Below, in pieces: positions 9,215 to 17,291 of a stretch of 64,000 bases of DNA (position 1 is the first letter of the stretch; every line of letters starts with the position of its first letter). Origin of the DNA: Planctomycetota bacterium (GTDB lineage: Bacteria; Planctomycetota; UBA1135; UBA2386); contig JADJPQ010000016.1 in the NCBI GenBank assembly GCA_016713175.1, positions 40,601-104,600 on the forward strand, in the 5' to 3' direction. A program made the translations under genes and the position numbers. The notes beneath the pieces were generated by a model that saw only the letters and a program-made list of their open reading frames with translations, was not told the origin of the DNA and ran no database searches.

Positions 9215-10372
9215 TCACTGCGCGACGCCGGCGATGCTCGGCATCGACAACGACCAACGGCCGTCGGGCGCGAGGAGCGCAGCCTGGAAGGCGAGCAAGT
9301 CGCCGATCGCGACCGCAGCCGTCAGGTTCAGCGATTGGACAAACTGCCCTGACACCGGGACGACCACCACGCCCAACACGACGAAGTCCTGCGGCGACAC
9401 CCACACCAGACCTTCCGGCAGGAATGTCGGTGCAGTCGGGGCATGACTCGCGACGAGGACGGCGAGCGACCCCGGTGGCGCATCACAGCGAACTGCCAGC
9501 GTTCCGTGCGCAGTGGCGGGGTCGGTGCCCACTCGCGGCACGGGCAGGCCAATCGCCTGCGGATTGGGCGGGCAAGTGAAGTAAGTCGATGGGTCGGCGA
9601 CCAGCAGGCTGTCGGTCTGCGGCATGCTCCACCCGCACCCGCCCGGGCTGCCGCAGCCCGCGCCAGGGCGCATGTAGCCGCCCAACACACGCGAACCCCC
9701 GCACACGTACACCGTGCTGCGAATGAGTTCCGCAGCCGCGCGGGGGCGCACGCTCGACATGCACCAAAACCCCCACTCGCCATTCTGACCGTGCAAGGTG
9801 CTCGCATTCACGACCATGAGCGAGTCCTCCACCGACATCAACGGGGGACCATATCCGTACGCAAACACGACATCGTTCAACTCGGAACTCTCGACGAACA
9901 CGCGGCTGCGGCGAATCTGTGTCACCGTGTTTGCCAGCAAGGCCGAGCAATTGAAGCGGCGCAGGACAGCCAAGGCACAGTCCTCGACGACCACGGGCGC
10001 GAGGCACAGCACATCCTCGAGCAGAACCCTGCCGGCGGCCCGGTACGCGCTGAAGACGTCAAGGCGGACACCACCGATCAGCACCGTCTGACCCGCCGGA
10101 ACATCCTGGATCGAGATTCCAATGCAGCGAACAAGCTGCGCCGAATTCGTCGGAACCGTTCCCAGGATCCTGATTCCCTGCGTCAACGTGACTGCTGAGT
10201 ACACGCCGGGCCGCACCAGCACGAGGTCCCCGACCGCGGCGCTGGCGACCGCGGGCGGCAGATCGAGGTAGTGTGTCCCGGGACCGCTCGCGGCGTCGAC
10301 GATCCAAGTGGTCTGTGCCCGTACGCAGGTGATGAGCAGCGCAACGACCAACGATCGGTCGAATCTCGACAT
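9215..10372 (-). CDS. Secreted protein, probable beta-helix, with recurrent C-terminal domain
   Basis: This 385-residue protein starts at MSRFDRSLVVALLITCVRAQ, a clear signal peptide. A strong Shine-Dalgarno (GGAGG) sits 6 bp upstream of the ATG. The first ~240 residues resemble a right-handed beta-helix of the pectate-lyase type: it opens like a tabulated event list (PAVASAAVGDLVLVRPGVYS) and continues in short beta strands. The C-terminal ~110 residues resemble the beta-domain seen in other secreted proteins of this window (GDLLAFQAALLAP, then SLSMPSI). No catalytic residues are recognised. Codon choice looks less extreme in GC than in neighbouring genes, which may hint at a different history. 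Confidence 0.75.
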   Translation of the reverse strand: MSRFDRSLVVALLITCVRAQTTWIVDAASGPGTHYLDLPPAVASAAVGDLVLVRPGVYSAVTLTQGIRILGTVPTNSAQLVRCIGISIQDVPAGQTVLIGGVRLDVFSAYRAAGRVLLEDVLCLAPVVVEDCALAVLRRFNCSALLANTVTQIRRSRVFVESSELNDVVFAYGYGPPLMSVEDSLMVVNASTLHGQNGEWGFWCMSSVRPRAAAELIRSTVYVCGGSRVLGGYMRPGAGCGSPGGCGWSMPQTDSLLVADPSTYFTCPPNPQAIGLPVPRVGTDPATAHGTLAVRCDAPPGSLAVLVASHAPTAPTFLPEGLVWVSPQDFVVLGVVVVPVSGQFVQSLNLTAAVAIGDLLAFQAALLAPDGRWSLSMPSIAGVAQ

Positions 10373-10820
10373 GGTTGCCTCCGGATGACCCTTGAGGGCA
10401 GTGCATGATAGCGTTCGCGGGTCACTGGTTGCACCTCGCGCGCGCTGAACGTGTTGCACCGCGGTCGCCCGCGCGGGCCTGCCGATCCTCGAGTTCGTCA
10501 CCCGCAACTTCAACGCCGGTTCGACGCGCGACGCACTCCACGCCTACTGGGACCACATCCGCCAGGTCACCGGCGTCAAACTTCGTGCCGCCGGTGACGG
10601 CGGTGGGAGCCTCTGATACCGGCAATGCCAAGCAGCGCATTGGTGCCGCCGGCGCGTGGGTGGCCCTCGTCGACACCGGCGCTGCCGGTTTCGGTGCCCC
10701 AAGGCGTCCCGTGCAAGCTGTACGGCCTGTCGGGCAACGCGATCGGCTCGATCACCACCGCCGGACTCTTGGCTTGCGGCCCGACGACCACCCAGCTCAC
10801 CGGCTCGCCGGCCGGACCGT
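10373..10820 (+). other. Intergenic region with apparent gene fragments
   Basis: No intact gene is seen. Plus-strand 10480-10614 reads as a plausible C-terminus (ILEFVTRNFNAGSTRD, then YWDHIRQVTGVKLR and a TGA stop) of a protein I do not recognise. Plus-strand 10690-10820 reads as a beta-rich piece (VPCKLYGLSGNAIGS). Both lack starts and lie in different frames, so they look like debris from larger genes. Confidence 0.35.
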
Positions 10821-11717
10821 TCACAGAACGGTCAGCTCGACGGCGTTGGTGACGCTCTCCGGCGCGCCAGTCACCAACGCCTGCGCCGAGAACTGCAGGC
10901 CGACGAGCCGCGGGTCGGCCGGCACGGCCAGCGGCAGTTCGCCGTGGCCGTCGAGATCGAGTGGCACCGCGAGCACCGGCCCGATCACCGTGAGCCACAG
11001 CGAGCAGCCGAAGAACGGCTGGGGCGTGGGCGAAGTCGGCCCGAGCGCGAGCCCGACGAGCGCCATCGCGAACGTCGGTCCGTCGGTCACGTGCAGCGAG
11101 ACGCTCGCGCCAATCGGCAGCAAGCCATCGGCGACGAGCCGCGGCGGCAGGCCCTGGCTGTTGCAACCGTCGCCGACCATGCGCACGCCGCTCTGCGCGG
11201 TCGTCGTGATGCGCTGCCGGAACTGCGCGATGTCGGTGCCGAGGAACGCCAGCGTCGGCGGCGGTGGATTGACCGACACCTTGCCGCTGACCCATTCGCC
11301 GAACGACGTCGTGTTGCCGGTCGCGGGCCACGGCTGCCAATACACGGTCGCGGTGCCGCTGTAGGCGACGCCGAACGCGTAGAAGTTGCCCGCGACCATC
11401 GGCACCCCGATCGTCGGCGACGCATACCAGCCGTTGCCCGTGCCGGTCACCTGCACGGCCGCGCTCCAGATGCGCGTCGCAGTGCCGATGCGCGATGGGT
11501 GCTCGTAGACGAAGAACGTCAGCGTCTGGGTCTGCGCCGGCAGGCCGAGGTAGCACTCGACGCGCTGCAGCACACAGGTCGTGTCGATGCGGAACAGGTT
11601 GCCGTCGGCGAGCCCGGTCGAGGTCATCGACGAACTGGTGCCGCCGATCGTGTCGACGGTCTGGGCGGGCATGGCCTGCAGCAGGCAGGCGAACAGCAGC
11701 AGCGAGGCGCGAAGCAT
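10821..11717 (-). CDS. Secreted beta-protein with recurrent C-terminal domain
   Basis: This is a 298-residue protein. The ATG at 11717 is chosen because it begins a signal peptide (MLRASLLLFACLLQAMPAQ) and is preceded by GGAG. Residues 20-150 form a beta-rich module with motifs such as FRIDTTCVLQRVECYLG and WSAAVQVTGTGNGWY, as seen in planctomycete proteins that describe a measured value or form a jelly roll. From about residue 165 a Gly/Pro-rich beta-domain follows (GDGCNSQGLPPRL, then LVGLQFSAQAL, ending SVTNAVELTVL), shared with other secreted proteins here. The function is unknown. Confidence 0.75.
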   Translation of the reverse strand: MLRASLLLFACLLQAMPAQTVDTIGGTSSSMTSTGLADGNLFRIDTTCVLQRVECYLGLPAQTQTLTFFVYEHPSRIGTATRIWSAAVQVTGTGNGWYASPTIGVPMVAGNFYAFGVAYSGTATVYWQPWPATGNTTSFGEWVSGKVSVNPPPPTLAFLGTDIAQFRQRITTTAQSGVRMVGDGCNSQGLPPRLVADGLLPIGASVSLHVTDGPTFAMALVGLALGPTSPTPQPFFGCSLWLTVIGPVLAVPLDLDGHGELPLAVPADPRLVGLQFSAQALVTGAPESVTNAVELTVL

Positions 11718-11872
11718 GGAGGTCTCCTGGCGTCGGGTTGCGGATGCCGACCCAGGACCAGGGCGCGAGCCGACCGCACAGGCGCGGCGAGAAAAACCGT
11801 GCGGGCCCACGTCGCGGGCTGCGGCCCGTGCGCCCGGCCGCGTGTTGGCTGCGCGCTCGTCGCCGGGCCCGC

Positions 11873-11995
11873 CATGTCCGAACTGTCGTCCGTAGCCGAG
11901 GTGTTCGCGCAGTTCCTCGAAGCCAACGACCAGGGCGAGGCCGAGGACTTCGAGACGTGGTGCGCGCGCTACCCGCACCTGGCTGGCTGGGGAGT
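11873..11995 (+). pseudogene. N-terminal fragment resembling a planctomycete protein kinase
   Basis: The frame starts MSELSSVAEVFAQFLEAND and continues EAEDFETWCARYPHLAG. This resembles the N-terminal lead-in found ahead of the kinase domain in many planctomycete Ser/Thr kinases, a comparison made from memory. Similarity stops abruptly where the IS91-type fragment begins, and no kinase domain follows. It is probably the stump of a gene lost by rearrangement. Confidence 0.4.
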
Positions 11996-12010
11996 CGGCG
12001 GTGCCTTGCG

Positions 12011-12078
12011 CGGATCCTCCACCACCTCGGCCTGCCGGCCGAACCGCCGGAACTCGCTCCGGCGAGAGCGCCGCGAGC
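12011..12078 (+). mobile_element. IS91-type transposase C-terminal relic, copy 1
   Basis: This segment shares its core with relics at 34137 and 36240. In one plus-strand frame it encodes RILHHLGLPAEPPELAPARA, which matches the conserved C-terminal end of IS91/IS801-family transposases. It keeps the inner hairpin (CGGCC-TGCC-GGCCG) and the right outer arm (CCGCCGG). The left outer arm, present in the other two copies, is lost. Confidence 0.6.
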
Positions 12079-12085
12079 GCGCGGC

Positions 12086-12659
12086 AGGCGGGTCAGCAGC
12101 TTGTTGGCCAGCACCGACAGCACACCCAGGTTCACCGCCGCGACGAGACCCGCCGGAATCCCGGCGACCGCGCCGCTGACGACGGTGCCGAGCAGCGTGT
12201 TCGACAGCAGCACCAGGGCCGTGCTTGGTGGCAGCTCCAGCTCGGGCCATGCCGGCATGCCGACCTGGGTCGCGAGTCGGCGCCGGCTGGCCACCCGATT
12301 GCCGTCGGCAAACAGCAGCGACAACGGCGTCGCCGGTCGCACACGCCGCCACCGCGCAGGCAGCGCGCGCCGCAGCCGGTAGAACGCGGTCCGGGTCGGA
12401 CAGGCGTCTGCGCAATGCGCGGGTGCTCGTAGTCGATCATGTCGCGCACGGTCAGGAACCGTTCGCAGTCCTGGTTCGGAATCGCCAGGTCGAAGCGTTC
12501 TTCGAAGGCGACCACCAGTTCGACGCTGTCGAGTCCAATCGACCGATCATCGGAGAGCAACGGGCGCTCCCGGCAATCCGGTCGGCGCCGCCGTACGGCC
12601 CGCCCGGCTTCCCGTCGGGTTTGTCCCGGTACACGCTCGAGCGCTATCCTCACCACCAT
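12086..12659 (-). pseudogene. Broken acyl carrier protein / membrane protein gene
   Basis: From the ATG at 12659 the frame encodes an acyl-carrier-like stretch: GLDSVELVVAFEERFDLAIP with the phosphopantetheine-type serine, then RFLTVRDMIDY. The first ~45 residues are Arg-rich and unlike an acyl carrier N-terminus, so the start region is probably also damaged. Near 12425 the readable sequence moves to another frame (CPTRTAFYRLRRALP), then two hydrophobic segments (about 12090-12190). It ends at the IS91 relic. Planctomycetes carry proteins in which an acyl carrier domain precedes such a CPT-x-FYRLRRAL module (from memory), so this is probably one gene disrupted by frameshifts and truncation. 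Confidence 0.55.
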
Positions 12660-15570
12660 GCGTAGACGGAGAAGCTCACGGGGCTCTTGGCCGATCGCGA
12701 TCCTCTTGACGCTCGCCGCACAACCCATCGCGGCACAGAACGGCGCGAACGAGCCGGTCGACCCGGCGCGGGCGGCCGCCTCCTACCGATTGCTGGCGCA
12801 GTCGCACGCGGTGCGCGAGCGCAACCCCGGGCTGGCACTTCTGCTCGGCATCGAGGGCTACCGCCAGGCGGCGACGCGCCTGGCCCGAGAGGCGGTCTCG
12901 CGCGCGCTGATGGCGACGCGCGAGCAGCGCACCGTGCTCGTCTCGCCGAGCGGCGTGACGTCGGTGCGCTTCAGTCCGGACGGCGGCCGCATCGTGACGA
13001 CCAGCAACGAGGGCTGGACCGCCATCTGGGACGCGCGCACCGGTCAGTTCCTCGCCGAGCTCGTCGGCGCACGTTCGGCCGACGAGCGGGTGCCGAGCGC
13101 GGCGACCGCGGCGTTCGCGCCCGACGGCTCGCTCGTGCTGCTTACCCGCCACACGGGTCCCGCGTTGCTCTGGGACCCGGCCAGTGGCGCCACAACGCCG
13201 CTCGAGCATCAACGCGGCGAGCATCCGATCCGCGACCAGGTCGCGCACTTCGCCGCGGGTGGCACGCGCCTCGTGGTCGGCGTCAGCCGCAACAACGGGG
13301 GCAGCCGCGTCGACCCGGTCGGCCACGTGTTCGACGCGCAGACGAGGCAGCAGCTCGCGCGCTTCGACGGCATCGAGCCGGTCGTCTGCGGCGCCGGCAC
13401 GCACTTCGCCACCTACGACTACGCCGGCAAGCGCGTGCGCGTGTTCGCGCTCGCGGCTCCCGATCGCCCGCTCGAGATCGTCGTCGACGAAGGACCGCTC
13501 GGCGTGCAGCTCGGCGCCTCGGGCGGCGTCGCGGTGGTCCCGACCCGATCCGGGCTGATGGTCTACGACGCCACGAACGGCAGGCCGTTGCGCCGCATCG
13601 AGACCTCGACGTTCGCCAGCCTGGTCGCGATCGGCGAGGCCGACGGCAAGCGCCGCATCGCCGTTGCCCGCGCCCCGTCGCGCTTGGAGCTCTACGACCT
13701 GGACAGCGGCGAGCGGACCAGCGCGCTGCCGCTCGACGGCTCGACGGCCACATGCCTCGCCTTCGGGCCGACCGGCGACGTCGTCGCGTGCGGCCTCGCC
13801 GACGGTCGCATCGAGCTGGTCGCGGCGGTGGACGCGCGCCGCATCGCCTCGCTTGCGGGCCACGACCTCGCGGTGACCGGCCTGTGCTTCGATGCCGCCG
13901 GCCGGCGGCTGCTGTCGGCGTCGGCGGACGGCACCGTGCGCATCTGGCGCGTCGGCGGGCCGGATTCCGTCACCGAACTCGAGGACTTCCAGCGCCAGAA
14001 CTCGGGCCACACCGCGATCGCGCCGGACTCCGGCCTGCTCGCGTACGGCGCCAGCTACCTGTCACCGATGCCGATCTGGGACCTCGCGACCGGGCGCAAG
14101 CTCGCCGACGTGCCGTCGAACCACCCGGAGGACCCGATATTCCTGCCGGGCGGCGAGCGCCTGTTGCATCGCGACAGCAAGGCGACGCGCGTCTGGAGCC
14201 GCAGCGAGCCGAATACGACCGTCGACCTCGGCGTCGTCGCCAAGAACAAGGTGTTCGCGCTGCATCCGGACGGCGGCTCGTTCGTGCTCGTCGACGGCGG
14301 GAAGTTGCGCCGACAGGATCTCGGCGGCGCCGTCATCTGGGAGGTCGCGGTCGAGCAGGACCCGACCGCCGTGGCGTTCTCAGCGAACGGCGAGCACCTT
14401 TTCGTCGCCCGGTGGCAGCCGCGCGCGCTGACCTGCCTCGCGACCGCGAACGCCAAGCAGGTGTGGCGCAGCGAGCTGCCCGATACCGCCACCCAGGGCG
14501 GCATGATCTCGACCGCGATCGCGGCTTCGCACCGGCACGTCGCCGTCTCGATCGGGCCCGACGCCGCGATCCACATCCTCGACCGCGCGAGCGGCGAGAT
14601 GGTCACGACGCTCACCGGGCACGACGGCACCAACGTCTCGGTGCTGCGCTTCTCGCCGGACGACAGCCGGCTGGTCACGGCCGCCGGTGACTGGACCGTG
14701 CGGCTGTGGGACACGCGCAGCTGGCAGAACCTCGCCACCGTCGAACGCGCGCGCAGCTGGTCGTACGAGTCGTGGTGGCCGCACGCGCTGGTCACGTTCA
14801 GTCCCGACGCCCTCTACTACGCCTTCTGCTTCCAGCAGGAGCCGTTCGCACAGGTGCGCTCGTGCCTCGACGGCGCGCTCGCGTGGGAATGCCGCGATCC
14901 GCGCGACGGCGTGCAGGCCCTGCAGTTCGACCAGGCGTCGCAGTTCCTGCTGGTCGCGACGCGCTCGGGTCTCGTGTATCGCTACCCCGCGATCCCGATC
15001 CTGCACGGCGAACGGGCGCGGCCGCGCGAGCTGCTGCCCGACGAATACGCGACCTACGTGCTCGACGACGGCGATCCCGAGCGCACCACGAAGGCCCGGT
15101 CGTACCGGCTGCGTTTCGTCGCGCGGCACCGGCTGCCGGCACCGCACGAACTCGAGCTCGTCTGGCCGGCGCTGGTCGAAGGCAGACTGGCGGCGGCGGA
15201 CCTCGATGCTGCGGCGTCGATCGCAGTGCGCCAGCGGTTGCGCCTGCCCGACTGCCGTCGATCCCGCATCGCCCTGGCGCTCGCCCACCTGCGCCAGGGC
15301 GAGCCCGCCGAGGCCGTCGCGCAACTCGAAGATGCGACGCTGACCCTGCGCGCCGCCGCGCCGGAGTTTGGCCGACGCGACCGCGAAGCCACCGACGCCT
15401 TGCTCGCGAGCGCCGTGCGCGCACTGGCCCGGGTCGCACTCGGCGAGCCGGAGAAGGCCGCAGCCGAGTTCGACGACCTGCACACAGCGGCGCACGATCC
15501 GCAGCAGCTCGACGCGGCCTCGCTCGGCGCGCTCGTCGATGAACTGCGCGCAGCCCTCGACCGCAAGTGA
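12658..15570 (+). CDS. Secreted WD40 repeat protein
   Basis: This 970-residue protein has a signal peptide (ILLTLAAQPIAAQ) from the ATG at 12658. Residues 35-85 form a helical lead-in (GLALLLGIEGYRQAATRLAR) like that found before WD40 propellers in planctomycete signalling proteins. About residues 95-790 contain many WD40-like blades. Clear blades include SVRFSPDGGRIVTTSNEGWT with IWDARTG, GRRLLSASADGTVRIWRVG, and SVLRFSPDDSRLVTAAGDWT. The C-terminal ~140 residues are helical and TPR-like (IALALAHLRQGEPAEAVAQL). It is probably a scaffold outside the cytoplasm. Its ATG overlaps the antisense ATG of the broken acyl carrier gene in a CATG. Confidence 0.85.
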   Translation: MRRRRSSRGSWPIAILLTLAAQPIAAQNGANEPVDPARAAASYRLLAQSHAVRERNPGLALLLGIEGYRQAATRLAREAVSRALMATREQRTVLVSPSGVTSVRFSPDGGRIVTTSNEGWTAIWDARTGQFLAELVGARSADERVPSAATAAFAPDGSLVLLTRHTGPALLWDPASGATTPLEHQRGEHPIRDQVAHFAAGGTRLVVGVSRNNGGSRVDPVGHVFDAQTRQQLARFDGIEPVVCGAGTHFATYDYAGKRVRVFALAAPDRPLEIVVDEGPLGVQLGASGGVAVVPTRSGLMVYDATNGRPLRRIETSTFASLVAIGEADGKRRIAVARAPSRLELYDLDSGERTSALPLDGSTATCLAFGPTGDVVACGLADGRIELVAAVDARRIASLAGHDLAVTGLCFDAAGRRLLSASADGTVRIWRVGGPDSVTELEDFQRQNSGHTAIAPDSGLLAYGASYLSPMPIWDLATGRKLADVPSNHPEDPIFLPGGERLLHRDSKATRVWSRSEPNTTVDLGVVAKNKVFALHPDGGSFVLVDGGKLRRQDLGGAVIWEVAVEQDPTAVAFSANGEHLFVARWQPRALTCLATANAKQVWRSELPDTATQGGMISTAIAASHRHVAVSIGPDAAIHILDRASGEMVTTLTGHDGTNVSVLRFSPDDSRLVTAAGDWTVRLWDTRSWQNLATVERARSWSYESWWPHALVTFSPDALYYAFCFQQEPFAQVRSCLDGALAWECRDPRDGVQALQFDQASQFLLVATRSGLVYRYPAIPILHGERARPRELLPDEYATYVLDDGDPERTTKARSYRLRFVARHRLPAPHELELVWPALVEGRLAAADLDAAASIAVRQRLRLPDCRRSRIALALAHLRQGEPAEAVAQLEDATLTLRAAAPEFGRRDREATDALLASAVRALARVALGEPEKAAAEFDDLHTAAHDPQQLDAASLGALVDELRAALDRK

Positions 15571-16128
15571 CCGCGCGGATGACTGGAGCAACGGGGAATT
15601 CCCCGCGCCGGCGCGCCTGGTGCCGGTGCGTTCCGCGGCCAGCGGGTCGGCTACGAGACGTCGTTCCCGATCAGGACCAGCGCCCGGTCGTTCCAGCGCA
15701 GCGCCAGGCCGACCGCCGCCGTACGCAGGCGCGCGCGTAGCTCGGCGGCCGCCGTGTTGCGTCCGGCCGTCGCCAGCCACGCGCGCAACTGCACTCGGCA
15801 CCGCCCACCGGTCGCGCGGCGGCATCGCGGCCGCAGAGGCACGTAATGCAACGGCGGGCCCGAGCAGCGTCATCCTCCTCGACGATCAGCATCGGCAACG
15901 CCCCATCGACATCCGGCGGCCGAGCGCTCGTCACGGCTTGCGTGGGTGGGACGAGGCGTGTTGGCGCGGCGTGACCGTCGGCCGCCTGCCGTCCACAGGC
16001 GAACGATCGGCAGCGACGCGGCGATTGGCACGGGTGCGATCGCGTCCATCGCACTTGTGGATTCGGCGGCACCGGGATAGCAGGAGCGGCGTAGCAGACA
16101 ACCCTCCGCGCCCAAAGCCAGGAAACGC
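15571..16128 (-). other. Intergenic region with a possible C-terminal gene remnant
   Basis: There is no intact gene in 558 bp. On the minus strand, 15651-15790 reads as a helical C-terminus with a stop (LRAWLATAGRNTAAAELRAR, then ALRWNDRALVLIGNDVS). The sequence before it in that frame is Arg/Cys-rich and not protein-like, so this looks like a remnant of a lost gene I do not recognise. The promoter of the downstream thioredoxin gene must lie in the last part of this gap, but no convincing -35/-10 pair stands out. Confidence 0.3.
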
Positions 16129-17148
16129 ATGAAGCCGATCGCACTCTGGATCCTCGTCAGCTCCGCCGCCCTCGCGGCCCAACAGCAGCCAGCCAAGCCG
16201 GCTGCCGCCGCCACCAAGCCCGCCGCGGCCGCGGCGCCAGCCGCGCAGGGCTCGGTGCACGCGTCGCTGCAGGCGCTGCAGGACGACTTCCGCGCCCGCA
16301 AGTTCGCCGCGCTCGATGCCTACGCCAAGGCCAACCCGAAGGCCGGTGATGCCGCCGACGCGCTCAGCGAGGCCGTGTCGCTGGCGCAGGAACTGAACCG
16401 CAGCGACGACGTGATGCGACTGGCCGATGCGTTCCTCGCCAACCACGCGGATGCCGAAGCCGCCATGGGCATGCGGCTGGCGCGGGCCGGGGCCCTGCGC
16501 GACAAGGGCGACATCGCCCTCGCGACCAAGGAGTATGAGTCCCTGACGCAAGGCGACGGCGACCTCAACGTGCAGGTCGAGGCGGTGACCGCGCTGGCTG
16601 ACATGCTGGTGGGTGCGGGCAAGAAGGACGACGGCCTGAAGGCGCTCGCGGATTTCGGTGACGCGAAGTCGTCGGTTCGTGGCCTCAAGGAGCACCTGGA
16701 AGGGATCGCGAAGAACTACCAGCTGATCGGCTCCGAGCCGACGGCGATCACCCAGGACGACCACACCGGCACGGCGATCGACCTCTCGGCCTACAAGGGC
16801 AAGGTGTTGCTGATCGACTTCTGGGCGACCTGGTGCGGCCCGTGCATGGGTGAGCTGCCGAACGTGATCGCCGCGTACGACAAGTTCCACGGCCAGGGCT
16901 TCGAGGTCCTCGGGGTCAGCCTGGACGAGGACAAGTCGGCGTTCGAGAAGTGCATCGCCGAGAAGAAGATGTCGTGGCGCCATCACTTCGATGGCAAGGG
17001 CTGGCAGAACGAGGTCGCGCAGCTCTACGGCGTGCAGTCGATCCCGGCGACGTACCTGATCGGTCCGGACGGCAAGGTGGCCGCGGTCGGTGTGCGGGGC
17101 GAGCGGCTGGGCAAGGAGATCGCGCGGCTGCTCGGCGCGAAGAAGTGA
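16129..17148 (+). CDS. TlpA-like thioredoxin-fold protein, exported
   Basis: This is a 339-residue protein. It has a signal peptide (MKPIALWILVSSAALAA), an Ala/Pro/Lys-rich linker (about 20-40) and a helical TPR-like region (about 45-195). A thioredoxin domain follows, with DFWATWCGPCMGELP; the redox pair is Cys236 and Cys239. The cis-proline motif appears as SIPATYLIGPDGKV. TlpA/ResA-type proteins reduce disulfides outside the cytoplasm, for example in cytochrome c maturation, but no cytochrome genes lie nearby. The helical region may bind a partner. It converges on the Bat operon with a 143-bp gap. Confidence 0.9.
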   Translation: MKPIALWILVSSAALAAQQQPAKPAAAATKPAAAAAPAAQGSVHASLQALQDDFRARKFAALDAYAKANPKAGDAADALSEAVSLAQELNRSDDVMRLADAFLANHADAEAAMGMRLARAGALRDKGDIALATKEYESLTQGDGDLNVQVEAVTALADMLVGAGKKDDGLKALADFGDAKSSVRGLKEHLEGIAKNYQLIGSEPTAITQDDHTGTAIDLSAYKGKVLLIDFWATWCGPCMGELPNVIAAYDKFHGQGFEVLGVSLDEDKSAFEKCIAEKKMSWRHHFDGKGWQNEVAQLYGVQSIPATYLIGPDGKVAAVGVRGERLGKEIARLLGAKK

Positions 17149-17291
17149 CCCCGTAGCCGCCGCGATCGAGCGTAGCCCGGCAGGAACACGACGCCGTTGC
17201 TGCGTCGGCGTGCTGTGGCCCAGGCGGGCCGCGACATCTTGCGAATGCGTCCGGGCGGCGGTGTCGCCGGCCGGGTGCGTGGTGCTTCGGG

